Below, one piece after another: positions 34,636 through 44,714 of a DNA stretch of 64,000 nucleotides. The stretch spans positions 91,293,263 through 91,357,262 of the forward strand of contig JAYGXS010000002.1 of assembly GCA_036362985.1 (NCBI GenBank). Reading direction: 5' to 3'. A program made the translations under genes and the position numbers. The notes beneath the pieces were generated by a model, which saw only the letters and a list, made by a program, of their open reading frames with translations, was not told the origin of the DNA and made no database searches. Origin of the DNA: Ligula intestinalis (Eukaryota; Platyhelminthes; Cestoda; Diphyllobothriidea; Diphyllobothriidae). Every line of letters begins with the position of its first letter. The first letter of the stretch is position 1.

Positions 34636-35435
34636 AACACTAGTGACGCTGAAGATTTACAATCAAATCGATAACTCCGATAACACAGGATTGAGGACTG
34701 CAGAGGCATTTTCAGTTGTGAGAGAACCGAGCCAACCACTTCGCGAAGTCCGGTATGGGGAAGGTAGGCGTGGCACGCTTAGAAGTGATAGGTAGCTCTG
34801 GCCGTCACTGCGCACACGACCAAATGCAGTCGTCTTGGTATTGCCTTGCCATCGGAACGTTATAGCGTCCGGATAGAAGGGAGGCGGTGGATGTGACACT
34901 GGGGCTACTTCTCTGATAAACTGTATTGACCAGAAGCATAGCTAGTGGTAGAGGAGGATCCACGAATGGGTTTGTGTTCACTGTCTGGTCATGTAAGAAG
35001 GAATTCGAAGGGCGGGATTCAGAACTGTAATTCTGAAATAAAGGTGGGTTCTGAAAGAGGAAGAGGTATACCGTAGCCTCATCTAGTAAACAGAAAAAGT
35101 CTGTCCGACCTGACTCAACAGACATCCAGTCCTGGTCTGACATTGTAGAAGGAAAAGGGGTAGTAGTTGACTATTGATTGTTAACACGAGAGATTTATCT
35201 AGGAGAAGGATAAACCAGAAACGATACCAAAAATGGTGGAAACTCAATACAAACTATACAAAAATAGTGAAAAGAACGTTCGAACAATGCGAAAATAAAT
35301 CAGGATAGACTTATCTTAAACCAGCGGGCGATAGAACAGTGTCACGCCGGGTCAGCCGATTCAAACAAGTATTGCTCAGGACGGTTCGTTACAACGTAAT
35401 TCGGCTTCACTTAGAAGTGATCTGTTATAGGGACG
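34636..35435 (+). repeat. ~640-bp repeat, first unit
   Basis: The block cttagaagtgat...gtcactgcgcacac, then ctctgataaactgtattgac, gaatgggtttgtgttcactg and aaccagaaacgatacc, recurs in the same order at 37085-37896 and 38448-39035. The cttagaagtgat block returns at 35411, about 640 bp after its first occurrence at 34771, as in a tandem array. On the minus strand it holds a short conserved frame (see 34805-35143). Confidence 0.6.
34805..35143 (-). CDS. Repeat-borne open frame, unknown product
   Basis: 112-residue frame starting MSDQDWMSVESGRTDFFCLL with DEATVYLFLFQNPPLFQNYS behind it. The third unit of the same repeat (38749-38477) encodes MSDQDLMSVESDRIDVFLFL and DEATVSL before a frameshift. 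The second unit has the same text with a lost ATG and an in-frame stop. Conservation at amino-acid level between units suggests this once coded, perhaps for the N-terminus of a retroelement protein. No known domain is recognised, so no function is assigned. Confidence 0.35.
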   Translation of the reverse strand: MSDQDWMSVESGRTDFFCLLDEATVYLFLFQNPPLFQNYSSESRPSNSFLHDQTVNTNPFVDPPLPLAMLLVNTVYQRSSPSVTSTASLLSGRYNVPMARQYQDDCIWSCAQ

Positions 35436-35445
35436 CCAGCGGCCA

Positions 35446-35811
35446 TGCACTCAGAGCCCACAGCCTGGAGTCATGCGCACAGGCTAACGGTTAACGCTAA
35501 CGACTGCTCACAGAGCGTGAGAAATTATCGATCAGTGTGCACACGCCACGACTGTACACGCAGCTTGGGGAACTATCGATTAGAGGGCAGACGTAACGAC
35601 CATTCACACAGCGCGGCAAACTATCGATCCGTGGTAGGCCAGAACAGCGGTCGCATGCTATTGTGCCAGGAGTATTCTAGACGGCCAGAACCTCATAAAT
35701 AGACTGTACTGGAGAAGCTAAGGATCCTTCTGTCTCTGTATTGTCGTGAATAAAGACTCTTACGATCAGAGCCGCCTTTGCCTCCTAGCTATTACTCCTG
35801 TGGACATATCA
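35446..35811 (+). mobile_element. 5' LTR of an LTR retroelement
   Basis: 366 bp with TG...CA ends (TGCACTCAG ... GGACATATCA). Inside are three 48-bp-spaced copies of AACTATCGAT (35523, 35571, 35619) in the U3 region, a TATA-like cataaata near 35693, and AATAAA at 35749. It is followed directly by ACTGGCGAC, a likely tRNA primer-binding site start, and a Gag-Pro frame. No second LTR was found. Confidence 0.6.
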
Positions 35812-35837
35812 ACTGGCGACAGAGCCGAACACACAGC

Positions 35838-36353
35838 ATGATCAGCCAAGAACAGATGAAAGAAATGCCTCCTTGCTCACTTAGATCAGAGAACCGAAAT
35901 GATAGTCCAAGAGTTAGCAGAGGAGTGCGTTTGCATTATGCACATCAAAACCAACATTCGGCTGAGCAGGGACACAACCAATCAGTACGTGTGTACGAAG
36001 CAAAAGTCAGTAAGCCTAGGGGGAATTTTAATTCCCCAAGGAAACCGAAAAGAGTCTGTTGGAAATTTGATGGATGGAATTTTGTGCCCGATTGCCCTTA
36101 TTGCACTAGAAAGTGTTATGAGTGCTCCCAACACGGTCATAAGGCAACACATTGTCGCGTCAAATCCCTCAGTCCAAGAAAGAGCTGTAATGCCATAACC
36201 CAAAGTGAACCAGAGGTACTCACTTGCGAAGATAGGGAATATCTGACGGTCAGCATAGATGGAGAACCTATTACTTTGCAGGTTGACACAGCGTCATACC
36301 CTACGATAGTTAGTAAAAGCATCTCCCATCTACACAAGAAAAGTTGGTTATAA
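35838..36353 (+). pseudogene. Gag zinc knuckle plus retropepsin of an LTR retroelement
   Basis: From the ATG at 35838 the frame runs through a basic region (SKPRGNFNSPRKPKRVCW), then a CCHC zinc knuckle CYECSQHGHKATHC (spacing C-2-C-4-H-4-C), preceded by a further CPYC pair. It then enters an aspartic protease: EYLTVSIDGEPITLQVDTAS with PTIVSKSI behind it. DTAS is the catalytic motif (usually DTG/DSG). The order knuckle-protease is that of Gypsy-type gag-pol. The frame stops at 36353, and no reverse transcriptase or integrase follows before a PLE starts at 36500, so the element is truncated. The capsid region is short or missing. Confidence 0.75.
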
Positions 36354-36499
36354 CTTTTAAATTGGCGAAAATTCCTATTGAAAATGTCAGAAGATAAATT
36401 GGCGAACATACGTTTGTTTTCGATAAATTCTCTTCAGGCTTTTACATTTGTATGGAAATGAAATAAATAAACTATGGTGGTTGGTGGACAGATTAAGTG

Positions 36500-37084
36500 T
36501 TATTGTTGTCACGGTCGGTGTGGAGGTTGGGGGGAAGGGGGTGGGGAAGAGTTGGGTAAGTTTTGGTCAGTGCCAATTTCTAGACGGCCCGGCGTCCAAG
36601 ACCGCTGATAAGGTGTGCGTGGTTGGATTTGGGACTTGTTCGTCTCTGTGGAGGCCCGTTTCCGAGGCCTGTGGTCCGCCGTGGCCGGTCGTGTCACCTG
36701 GTTTCACCCATGGCAACTGCGGCGCCGCGATGAAATTCTTTTGGGCGCAAAGCACCGGTCGGAGTAGCCTGATGGTGGCCGCTTCTGCCGTTGCCAACAG
36801 ACGCTATCCGAGGAATTTTGAGTAGCTTGAAGGCACCTTGTAAATCACTCGGAAGGCCTCTTTGGCATCCACGCGATGGTATGAGTCTACCAGGTGTGCT
36901 AGAAATGAACTGTTTACACCTTCAAGTTGACCCTTCCCTAATCATGCTGGTATTTGCTCCCTTACTCTTTTGGACAAGTGCCGGCTCGTGCGACCAATAT
37001 ATCCTGCCCCACAGGAACAGGTAAATGAATAGCTGCACACTGAGGTTGTCTGGGCTGACAGTTTATCCTTGATATCTCCGTATT
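36500..37084 (-). mobile_element. Penelope-like element GIY-YIG remnant
   Basis: Minus strand: QYGDIKDKLSAQTTSVCSYS, FTCSCGAGYIGRTSRHLSKR (37080-36960), then GKGQLEGVNSSFLAHLVDSY, HRVDAKEAFRVIYKVP and TAEAATIRLLRPVLCAQKNF (to about 36700). These are the GIY-YIG core and C-terminal region of the same PLE type as at 12.1 and 48.7 kb. At its 5' side it is cut exactly where the 640-bp repeat resumes (near 37085). A stop interrupts the frame after KFLG. Confidence 0.8.
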
Positions 37085-37896
37085 GTAACACTAGTGACGT
37101 TGAATATTTACAATCCATTCGATAACTCCGACCACATAGGACTGAGGACCGCAGAGGCATTTTCAGTTGTGACAGATCCGAGTCAACCACTTCGCGAAGT
37201 CCGGTATGGGTGGGGTGAGGGGGGGTGGGTGTGGCACGCTTAGATGTGATGTGTAGCTCTGTCTGTCACTGCGCACACTGTAATTCTTAACTAAGGGTGG
37301 GTTCTGAAAGAGGAAGAGGTATACCGTAGCCTCATCTAGTAAACGGATAAAGTCTATCCGATCTGACTAAACAGACATCCAGTACTGGTCTGACGTTACG
37401 GAAGGCGTAGAGGTAGTAAGAGACCATTTATTATTATCACGAGAGATTTATCTAGGAGTAGGGTAAACTAGAAACGATACCAAAAATGGTCGAAACTCAA
37501 TATAAATGGTACAAAAATAGTGAGAAATAAACGTTCAAGCGATGCAAAAAGAAATCAGAATAGACTAATCTTAAACCAGCGAGTGATAGGATGGTATCAC
37601 GCGGGGGGTCTTCAAAGTAAAGACAGCCGGATCAGCTGATTCAAACAAGTATTACTCAGAACGGTTCGTTACAACGTAAGTCAGATTCACTTAGACGTGA
37701 TATGTAGATGTGTCCGTGACTGCGCACATGCCCAAGTACGGTCGTCTTGGTATTGTCTTGCCATAGGGACGCAGTGGCCTTGGGAACAGGGAGTAATTGA
37801 TGCAGGTGCAACGTTGTAGCGTCCGAATGGAAGGGGGTGGTTTGTTTGACATCAGGTTACTACTCTGATAAACTATATTGACCAGAAGAATGGCTA
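37085..37896 (+). repeat. ~640-bp repeat, second unit with internal deletion
   Basis: Matches 34636-35435 but lacks the stretch between gcgcacac (about 37278) and gtaattct. From 37690 a further unit begins (cacttagacgtgat ... ctctgataaactatattgac) and is interrupted at 37897 by a SINE-like insertion. Confidence 0.6.
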
Positions 37897-38447
37897 ATGT
37901 TCAGTGCGTACTGCGCCACCGCTGAAATCTATATGACCGATCCTTGCCTCATGCGAAGGTCTCCACGGTCTACCCTACTTGGCTATCTGCGTACCGTGAT
38001 TACCCCGCTAGCGATCTTATCAGCCAGGCCTGACGGCCTAAACATTCATCCTCGGTTCGACCCAAAGCGGACTGTCGATGATCTGGACGGATGCCTCTGT
38101 TTTTCCAGTGCCGTTGGCGGACTCTGCGATCAGCAAGGAAGAAGCAGGACGCGGCTTCCACATGGTGATGATCCTGGGAACCTTTGCAATGCCCCCCCGT
38201 TGGAACCTCTTTTTTTCTCCTAAATCCCACGCATTACCTCCAAAAGAAAGAAAGCTTTTCTCCTAAAAATTCCTGAAGAGTTTTTTCACTGTCTGCTCCT
38301 ATTTTCATCGTATGACACAGGACAAGTGGCCTCACCAACAGACTGAGAAACAAATTTTCTGCTACCACTGCACATATGTACAAATAGAGCACTCAAATTA
38401 ATTTTCCCTACATATCCCTCAATATACTGATACTGATACTGAAGGAT
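37897..38447 (+). repeat. SINE-like unit ending in a LINE-type 3' tail, copy 2
   Basis: Inserted in the 640-bp repeat: the host repeat stops at ggctaat and resumes at aaggatcaacgaatggg. It ends in tgtacaaatagagcactcaa ... (tactga)3, a variant of the LINE 3' tail. The 3' half matches 32635-32916. Confidence 0.6.
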
Positions 38448-39035
38448 CAACGAATGGGATTGTGCTCACTGTCCAGTCATGTAGAAAGGGATTCGAACGG
38501 TGGGATTAGGAACTGTAATTCCGAAGTAAGGGTGGGTTCTGAAAGAGGGAGGGATAGAGACACCGTAGCTTCATCTAGAAAAAGGAAAACGTCTATACGA
38601 TCCGACTCAACAGACATTAAGTCCTGGTCTGACATTTTAGAAGTACTAGGGGTTAGTACTAGACTATTTATTGATAACACGACAGATTGATCTAAGAGAA
38701 AGGTAAACCAGAAGCGATACACACACGAATCAAAAAGGAACGGTGGCATGAAACTTGCGAGAAAACAATAAGAACGTTACAAAAATAACAAAGAACGTAC
38801 GAAACTGGAATAATTTGTCAGTCAGCCTGTCGAATAAATTTAAAATGCAACATGATAACAAAAATGGTGGAAAAACTTTTGAACAATACGAAAAGAAATC
38901 AGCAAAGTTTTATCGTAAACCAGCGAGTGATAGAATGGTATCACGCGGGGGGTCTACAAAGTTAAGACAGCCGTGTCAGTTAATTCACACAAGTATGATT
39001 CAGGCTGGTTTGGAGTACCGTAAGTTGGCTTCACT
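38448..39035 (+). repeat. ~640-bp repeat, remainder of third unit
   Basis: Begins aggatcaacgaatgggattg and ends near gtaagttggcttcacta. It carries the minus-strand MSDQDLMSVESD frame. Confidence 0.6.
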
Positions 39036-39039
39036 ATAG

Positions 39040-39875
39040 AAAATTCGCATGCCAATGACTGCTGAGTTCATCTAGTTGGACAGTGGCGAAGCGCGTCGTT
39101 TTCGACTGTTGAACTACGGGTTTCGAAATTATACGCGGTTGGTATGGCTAAACCGTTCCCAAATATATCGTGATGGAGGAGGGCCTAAACTGCAGTCCAT
39201 CCTGTATTCGGCAGTCACATTGTCGTTGTAGACGTCACATTTAGCTGGAGTTTCAAGCGTCATGAACGACTGTTAAGGAAATTAGCAATCACGTTAGTTT
39301 AACTGCTGGCATTTGGCCTCTTGAACTGAGAAATAAGCCCACTAAGAAAGCAAACTTGAACTAGCGGACCCAAAATTAGTCTTTTGAACCATAATTGATA
39401 CTATTTTATAGGAAAGAAGCATGCATTCTGCTAACTGAATTGCGTTTACACTACAAACTTGCTTTTAAGATAGCAGTTTATAATTCTTTGAGTGTTGCTC
39501 GTCATAGCCCTGGCGCCTTTTCTTCCCTATCTCTCCCCCCTTCAAACATTTTCATTACTTGGGTAATCTAGCAGCTTTGCATTTTTTATGCTCTCTTTAA
39601 TTCCTTAATATTTACCACCCAAATTCATTCAATCTTCTTAATTTCAGAAGAGCAGTTTACGAGCACAGGTAAGCTCTAAACAAATTCTCATCAAGCCATT
39701 TCATTAACGTGGGAAGGGGGTCAAAGATAAACATGGAGGTAATTATGTTCAATTATGTTCATCATTTTATGCGAATGAGTCATGGAAATAGGGGAAAAGG
39801 GGGCGATAACAGGCAACTGGCGGCGTGCCCTCCCCCTAAGCGGGCCGTGGGGTCGATGCGCTGGACCAACATGGG
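39040..39875. other. Noncoding, no recognised element
   Basis: No recognised signal. Confidence 0.4.
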
Positions 39876-39879
39876 GGCC

Positions 39880-40150
39880 AGATAACTGAGGGGGAGCGTT
39901 GTGGCACGCGTAGGAGCGGGCCTCGGCCGCGACAGCCACCAGCGTCCAATCCCGCCTCCGGTATTCTCGACTTTGTCTTGACATTGGGCATAGGTGAATG
40001 AGGAGAGAAAGAGTGCATCAGACGCGACGCAAGTCTACTATCACTTAAAACTACTTCACGTGCAATTCACCGTCCCTGCGCCAGCCTTTTGTGGATCATA
40101 CGTTGGACATTGTCAAAATTAACTGCCAAACTGTCGTCGATTACGCATTG
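39880..40150 (+). repeat. GC-rich dispersed repeat family G, copy 3
   Basis: Contains gggagcgttgtggcacgcg, caatcccgcctccgg, ttctcgactttgtcttgaca and cgcaagtctactatcactta; see 23069-23410. Confidence 0.55.
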
Positions 40151-40247
40151 GAATCGGTGTGGGGGAGAGGTGAAAGGAGAAATGCATGCAGTTCAGTGAC
40201 CGTTGGTCGTGCCAAGCGCAGAGCTTGCAGGAGGTTCTTTTGTGCAT

Positions 40248-40345
40248 ATAAATGTTATGACCAGATGAGAATTTGTCTAGAGCTTGCGTATGCTCGCCAA
40301 GTGCTCCTCTGAATTCTCTGATGGGAAATTTCGCAACTTTAAAAA
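40248..40345 (+). repeat. Dispersed repeat family M, copy 2
   Basis: gagaatttgtctagagcttg, tatgctcgccaagtgctcct, ctgaattctctgatggg; compare 49285-49380 and 15975-16050. Confidence 0.45.
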
Positions 40346-41084
40346 ATTCACAGATCTCCTTACCTTGTTAATTGTATCATGTTGTAGAAGGTGACGCTGC
40401 AGCAGTTCTTGTAAACTCTTTTGCCACAAGAAAATCTAATTTTTAATTCATGACTGACGTTTATTTTTTAATTTACATAAAGCCCAATGTTGAGAGATGT
40501 TATCTCAATACTAGAGGGAGTTTTACTCAAAAGTACCGGTGTCTCATGATTGTTTTTACAAAACATGCCATATCTTCATATATGGTGCAATTGTTGACGA
40601 GTAAATGGCTGCTAATCAATTTGAATACAGCAACCAGCTGAGCATATTTCACAGGTTGCATGATTGTCAATCTGGTTTTTAGCCTATGGGTTGCACTGAT
40701 ATCCAACTACGATGTGATATCAGTCAGTGCTTTTGCAAGAAAGGGGTAAAGTTCTCGCGGGATAATCTGAAGAAACTCACATTTCAACGGCCTCTAGCAA
40801 AACTTCTTCGTTATATTTGGGCACGGTCAAGAACCTGGGCAATTAAGTAATATTTCTATAGGCATGGGGGACTAGTTGAGGGTTTCGCCGACAACCAGCC
40901 TTCTGTTGCACATCAAGTTACGGGGAATTATATATTGCTGTATTAAATTTAGCCATAGTATTAGTAATGATCGACACGATTGGATGGAATTAATTAATTC
41001 GGTGGTCAGTGAGTATTTCAGCATAATGAGAAAGAAGCAGCAGCAAGTAAATAATACTACCGCACCGATAAAGGGGAAAAGGAG

Positions 41085-41131
41085 ACAGAAGAAGAAGAAG
41101 AAAAAAAAGAAGAAGAAGAAGAATAAAAGGG
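41085..41131 (+). repeat. Impure GAA/A-rich microsatellite
   Basis: About 45 bp of gaagaagaaaaaaaag-type repeat. Poly-K and poly-F frames across it are artefacts. Confidence 0.8.
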
Positions 41132-41249
41132 GAAGGGGAGGGTGAAAAGAAGAGTTTGGTGACAGAGACGACGACTCCATCAGTGGAGGGGAGCCGGAAC
41201 CACGATTATCCGCCCTGCAGTCTATCAGCAGCATGCGGGCGAAGACTTT

Positions 41250-41375
41250 TCACAGTGGCGGGAATGGTGCGTCAAGTTGCCGACTAATTTTCACGAACAC
41301 CCTTGATGACATCGCAGTAGTTATTGATTCGGGTGCGCACGCCTGAACAATCATCGCGCTATGTCTGAACACCCG
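41250..41375 (+). pseudogene. Retropepsin remnant of an LTR retroelement
   Basis: The plus frame reads SSCRLIFTNTLDDIAVVIDS, then GAHA, a stop, then TIIAL. VIDSGAHATII is the active-site segment of retroelement aspartic proteases (DSG instead of DTA as at 36.3 kb, so a different element). The stop in the middle of the motif and loss of flanking Gag and RT show it is dead. Confidence 0.5.
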
Positions 41376-41688
41376 CGGTGAATCGTTCCTTGCCCCTTCC
41401 AGAGGGAATCTAAAACATCAAGCAAGAAAGTTGGCGAGTGCATTAATCTTCTGCCAACCCTTCTCTTACCGCGTTTCGCGGACAGACTCTGAACTTGTCC
41501 GAAATTGGCCTGGGTCGTGGTATTTAAACACAATACTCTAATAATCAGACTTGTAAAAGCACCATAAATTAGTTTTATGTTCGCATAACGGCTAGGTTTC
41601 CATCTTATCCTGTTGTCTCCCTGGTGGCTGAAAATATTTTCAACAAAATCCAGCCTGATGTCGCCGTTTATTGCATTGCATGACCATT

Positions 41689-41755
41689 CTGTACCAATAG
41701 GGAGTTCAAAGGTAGTTAACTGCATTTCCCTTAATAAAACCTGACCTGACCTGAC
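41689..41755 (+). repeat. LINE 3' tail with (CTGAC)n
   Basis: tgtaccaatagggagttcaa ... tttcccttaataaaa followed by (cctga)3; same block as 32846-32916. Confidence 0.65.
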
Positions 41756-42149
41756 TATGACAAAGAAAACCTATCTGGATGCAGAATGTTGATCAGCCGT
41801 GTTTCAGCCTTAGAGAGCATCTGTACGTAATATCTTAACACGATTTTCCACTGCATTGAAACGCCCAATAACAATGGTAAGAAAGCAATTATAGGGGATA
41901 TCACCAAATTCTCGATGCATGTTGAACTTTTGGCAACCTGTTTTATACTTTTTAGATAAGCACAAAATTTTTTTTACAGTTAATGAGCATTTACTAACTT
42001 TGTCCTCTATATCTTTAGGTACGATTGCTTATACGTTCCCACCCCCTCCCCCCTGCAGAACATGGGAAAAAGAACCCTCCGTAATATGGGAGTTTTTATG
42101 CGAAATTTCTCAACGAAGGGGATTGGGGTTAAGGTTGTTATAACCTTGG

Positions 42150-42713
42150 GTGTGCTTGCTTCGACACCGGTTATACCCCCCAGTTGCGTGTTAGGAAAGG
42201 AAGGCAGACAGGATAGCAAAGAATACTTTACTGTCACGGGTCCTGTTTTTACATCAACTCTGTCTTCTCTGTGTCTGGTAGCTTGTCCTTTGTCCGTCAG
42301 CAGCTGTCTCCTGTCGTTGGTGTCTCGGCAGCAGAATCTCGTCTAGGACAACAGAGTCCCACGGCCCTAGCAGCAGAGTGCCGCCCCCTGTCAGTGGTAG
42401 CGTATTTAAGGACTAACGGCCTTTGTTGCCTATTGGCCCCTCTGCGAGTGACCCATGCCAGCAGGCATCATGCGGCGACCTCAGTGTTACACTTGGCGCG
42501 TGCACTTTGCGCCTGGCTGGACGTGACCTCAGCATGACAGAAACCCGGCCGGTGGTGGTCTCGCGTGTGCGTTACTCCTTTGCGTCCTCGCGTGTTGGCC
42601 CTTGAAGGTCGTGCGTCTTGGCCCGTTCTGCATGCCCCGCTAGCCTGTGGTTCCTTTTGTTCTCTTGCCCTTCCGAGTGATGACTCGCGTGCTGGGCCGT
42701 CCTAACAAATGTT
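42150..42713 (+). repeat. Dispersed repeat family L, copy C (longest)
   Basis: Shares ttcgacaccggttata, cgtgttaggaaaggaagg and actttactgtca with copy A at its start and gctgggccgtcctaacaaat at its end. It is therefore about 560 bp, with copy A an internally deleted version. Tandem-looking ctgtc/tctcg motifs lie inside. Confidence 0.6.
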
Positions 42714-42714
42714 A

Positions 42715-42800
42715 ACTTAGCATTGGAGTTAAAACTAAAATTGAGGATAAAACTAGGATAAAGCTGGCAGTTGTGGTTAGACTTTAGTTAGGGTTAAACC
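42715..42800 (+). repeat. Degenerate GGTTAGG-type array
   Basis: gttaaaactaaaattgagg ... gttagggttaaacc. One of about six such arrays in the window. Confidence 0.45.
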
Positions 42801-43499
42801 ACAGGATTATTTACTTTTCCTGGAATCTAACGCCCGTCCACCTGTATTATGCGAGGCATTCCCTATTTCCGTGTCCTGCCGGTAAGGACGAGGGTATCAC
42901 AGGAGGTTAAGTGAGTTAAACCCTTGCAAATGCGATATTCAGGCCCGTTTCCTTAGGAGAAAGCAAGTCATGATAAGGCCAGAGTGTTAGGAACAGTATA
43001 TACTGTACAGAACGAATAGGAGAATAGGCAGTAGAAAACTGACTGTCAGACGTCTACACGACCGCAAGCCAGCGGATGGCTTCTGAAGTGATGTCTGCTC
43101 AGAAGTGGTTGCTGTAGTCGGCCTGTGATTGGCTGTTCCAGAAACCAGAAGCAGCAAGCGTTCCCAAAATGCACTTCAACTTCAGCTAGTCACGACCGGT
43201 GTTCACAAGTGCGCTTCGTTACTACAGAAGTATATAATAAAATCTGACTCATCTTGTTTAAGTTGCTAATTATAGATCGTTGCACTTTCTCCTCCAAAAT
43301 TGCTGTGATGCTCGGTTTGCTGAGCAGTTGTAACGATTGAAGTGGATAATCTGCAACCTATTATCGTTGTCTTTTTTTCAAACGCCAGTGAAATTGGATG
43401 CAGCAATACTCGCAATTAGCGTGGGATCGGCATATCAATCGATGTGTCTCGCTAAAGACTGGCAAACACAACAGTAGTTGATCTTGCCAATAGGATTGA

Positions 43500-43584
43500 A
43501 TATTCGAGTTCCAGGAAGCAGTTCAGAAGAAGAGGAAGAAAAGGAAACAGAAGAAGAAGAAGAAGAAGAAGAAGAAGAAGAAGA

Positions 43585-43615
<31 letters not shown>

Positions 43616-43697
43616 GAAGAAGGCGAAGAAGCGATCACTGGAGCATGAGGTTTATTGTCCTGACGTTTCGGATGCCCTCGGGAATCCTTAATCATAG
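43500..43697 (-). repeat. PLE 3' region: decayed hammerhead plus CTT-rich array
   Basis: On the minus strand the string GAAACGTCAGGACAATAAAC (43668 downwards) is followed by ccagtgatcgcttcttc, an expanded CTT/CTC array and then ctgcttcctggaact. The same order is found at 54640-54715. The hammerhead core upstream has decayed (CTATGATTA for CTGATGA), while GGAT/ATCC pairing remains. Confidence 0.55.
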
Positions 43698-44330
43698 GTA
43701 ATAGTAGAACAGTCTGAGCCATGCGCAGATAAGGGTGATACATGCACAGATTACATGGCAGTTGATCTCCTTGAAATTTAAGCAGCTGTCGTCTCACGGA
43801 ATCAGATTACTTCAATGGGCGATCAACTTACAGCGGCTCACAGTGGTTACATCACAAGTGGCGTTCACTGACAAGTGTGTATTTCAGCTGAGAGCTCCCA
43901 ACCATAGTAGAAAAGAATTAAGCTAAGATAAATCGTCATAGACAAGGTAATGGCTACAGGTAATGGAGTAACCTTATACACGTCCAGTTCCAAGGTTTAA
44001 CAAAACTTCGCAAATTAAAATGCTGGATTCGAGTGACTAATAAGAATAATCGAGAATTGAAGGACCACCCTATGGTTTCGCCTCGAAGATGTAAGGCAGT
44101 GAACTGAGGTGACTTCTATTCCGTTGGTCGATATCGAAGTTTTAAAATGTTAGGTGAATGAACCCTCCATCCAAAAAAAACGAATTCGAAAGATAGCGAG
44201 AAGAAGGAACACACCTTTCATAGCCATGAACTCAAACTTCAAAGGAAGTTGGGGGGAGGAGGTGAACAAAACACACCTCCATGTGGTCTTTTGCAATGCA
44301 AACCTGGTTTATGCTTAATTTTATCAAATT

Positions 44331-44469
44331 ATTAGGAGGTTTGGCAGATTTGCTTCATTTTAGTTGACCTTAATGTGAAAAACTCGATGCGTTTGGCGGG
44401 ATATGAACCCGCGCATCAGAAGAGGCCTTTGCCGGAGGCCAATACTACAACCGCTAAGCTACAAACGCC
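44331..44469 (-). mobile_element. tRNA-derived SINE, copy 2
   Basis: Reverse complement of 44389-44469 starts GGCGTTTGTAGCTTAGCGG and ends CCCGCCAAACGC, with the same T arm and acceptor as the copy at 22027. The tail (gagtttttcacattaaggtc ... gcaaatctgccaaacctcct) runs to 44331. Confidence 0.8.
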
Positions 44470-44632
44470 CCGCCTCCTGCCATGAATTTAATCACACTTG
44501 GGTCAATATTACCCACCCAACTTTACCACCCATATGAATTTAACCAATACGGAACAGCAAGCTGACTGCCCAAGTGGGATTTCCTAAGCAATCATCTAGA
44601 ATCCACCGGAATGACTACCAGGCTGACTTAAT

Positions 44633-44712
44633 TATTAGGAGGTTTGGCAGATTTGCTTAATTTGCGTTGACCCAATTGTGAAAAAAACTCCAGGCGTTTG
44701 GTGGAATTTCAT
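44633..44712 (-). mobile_element. tRNA-derived SINE, copy 3, 5'-truncated
   Basis: Carries the tail and the acceptor/T-arm 3' strand (ccaccaaacgcc) only. It ends in the same cctcctaataat as copy 2, extending the family 3' end by about 10 bp. Confidence 0.72.
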
Positions 44713-44714
44713 CA

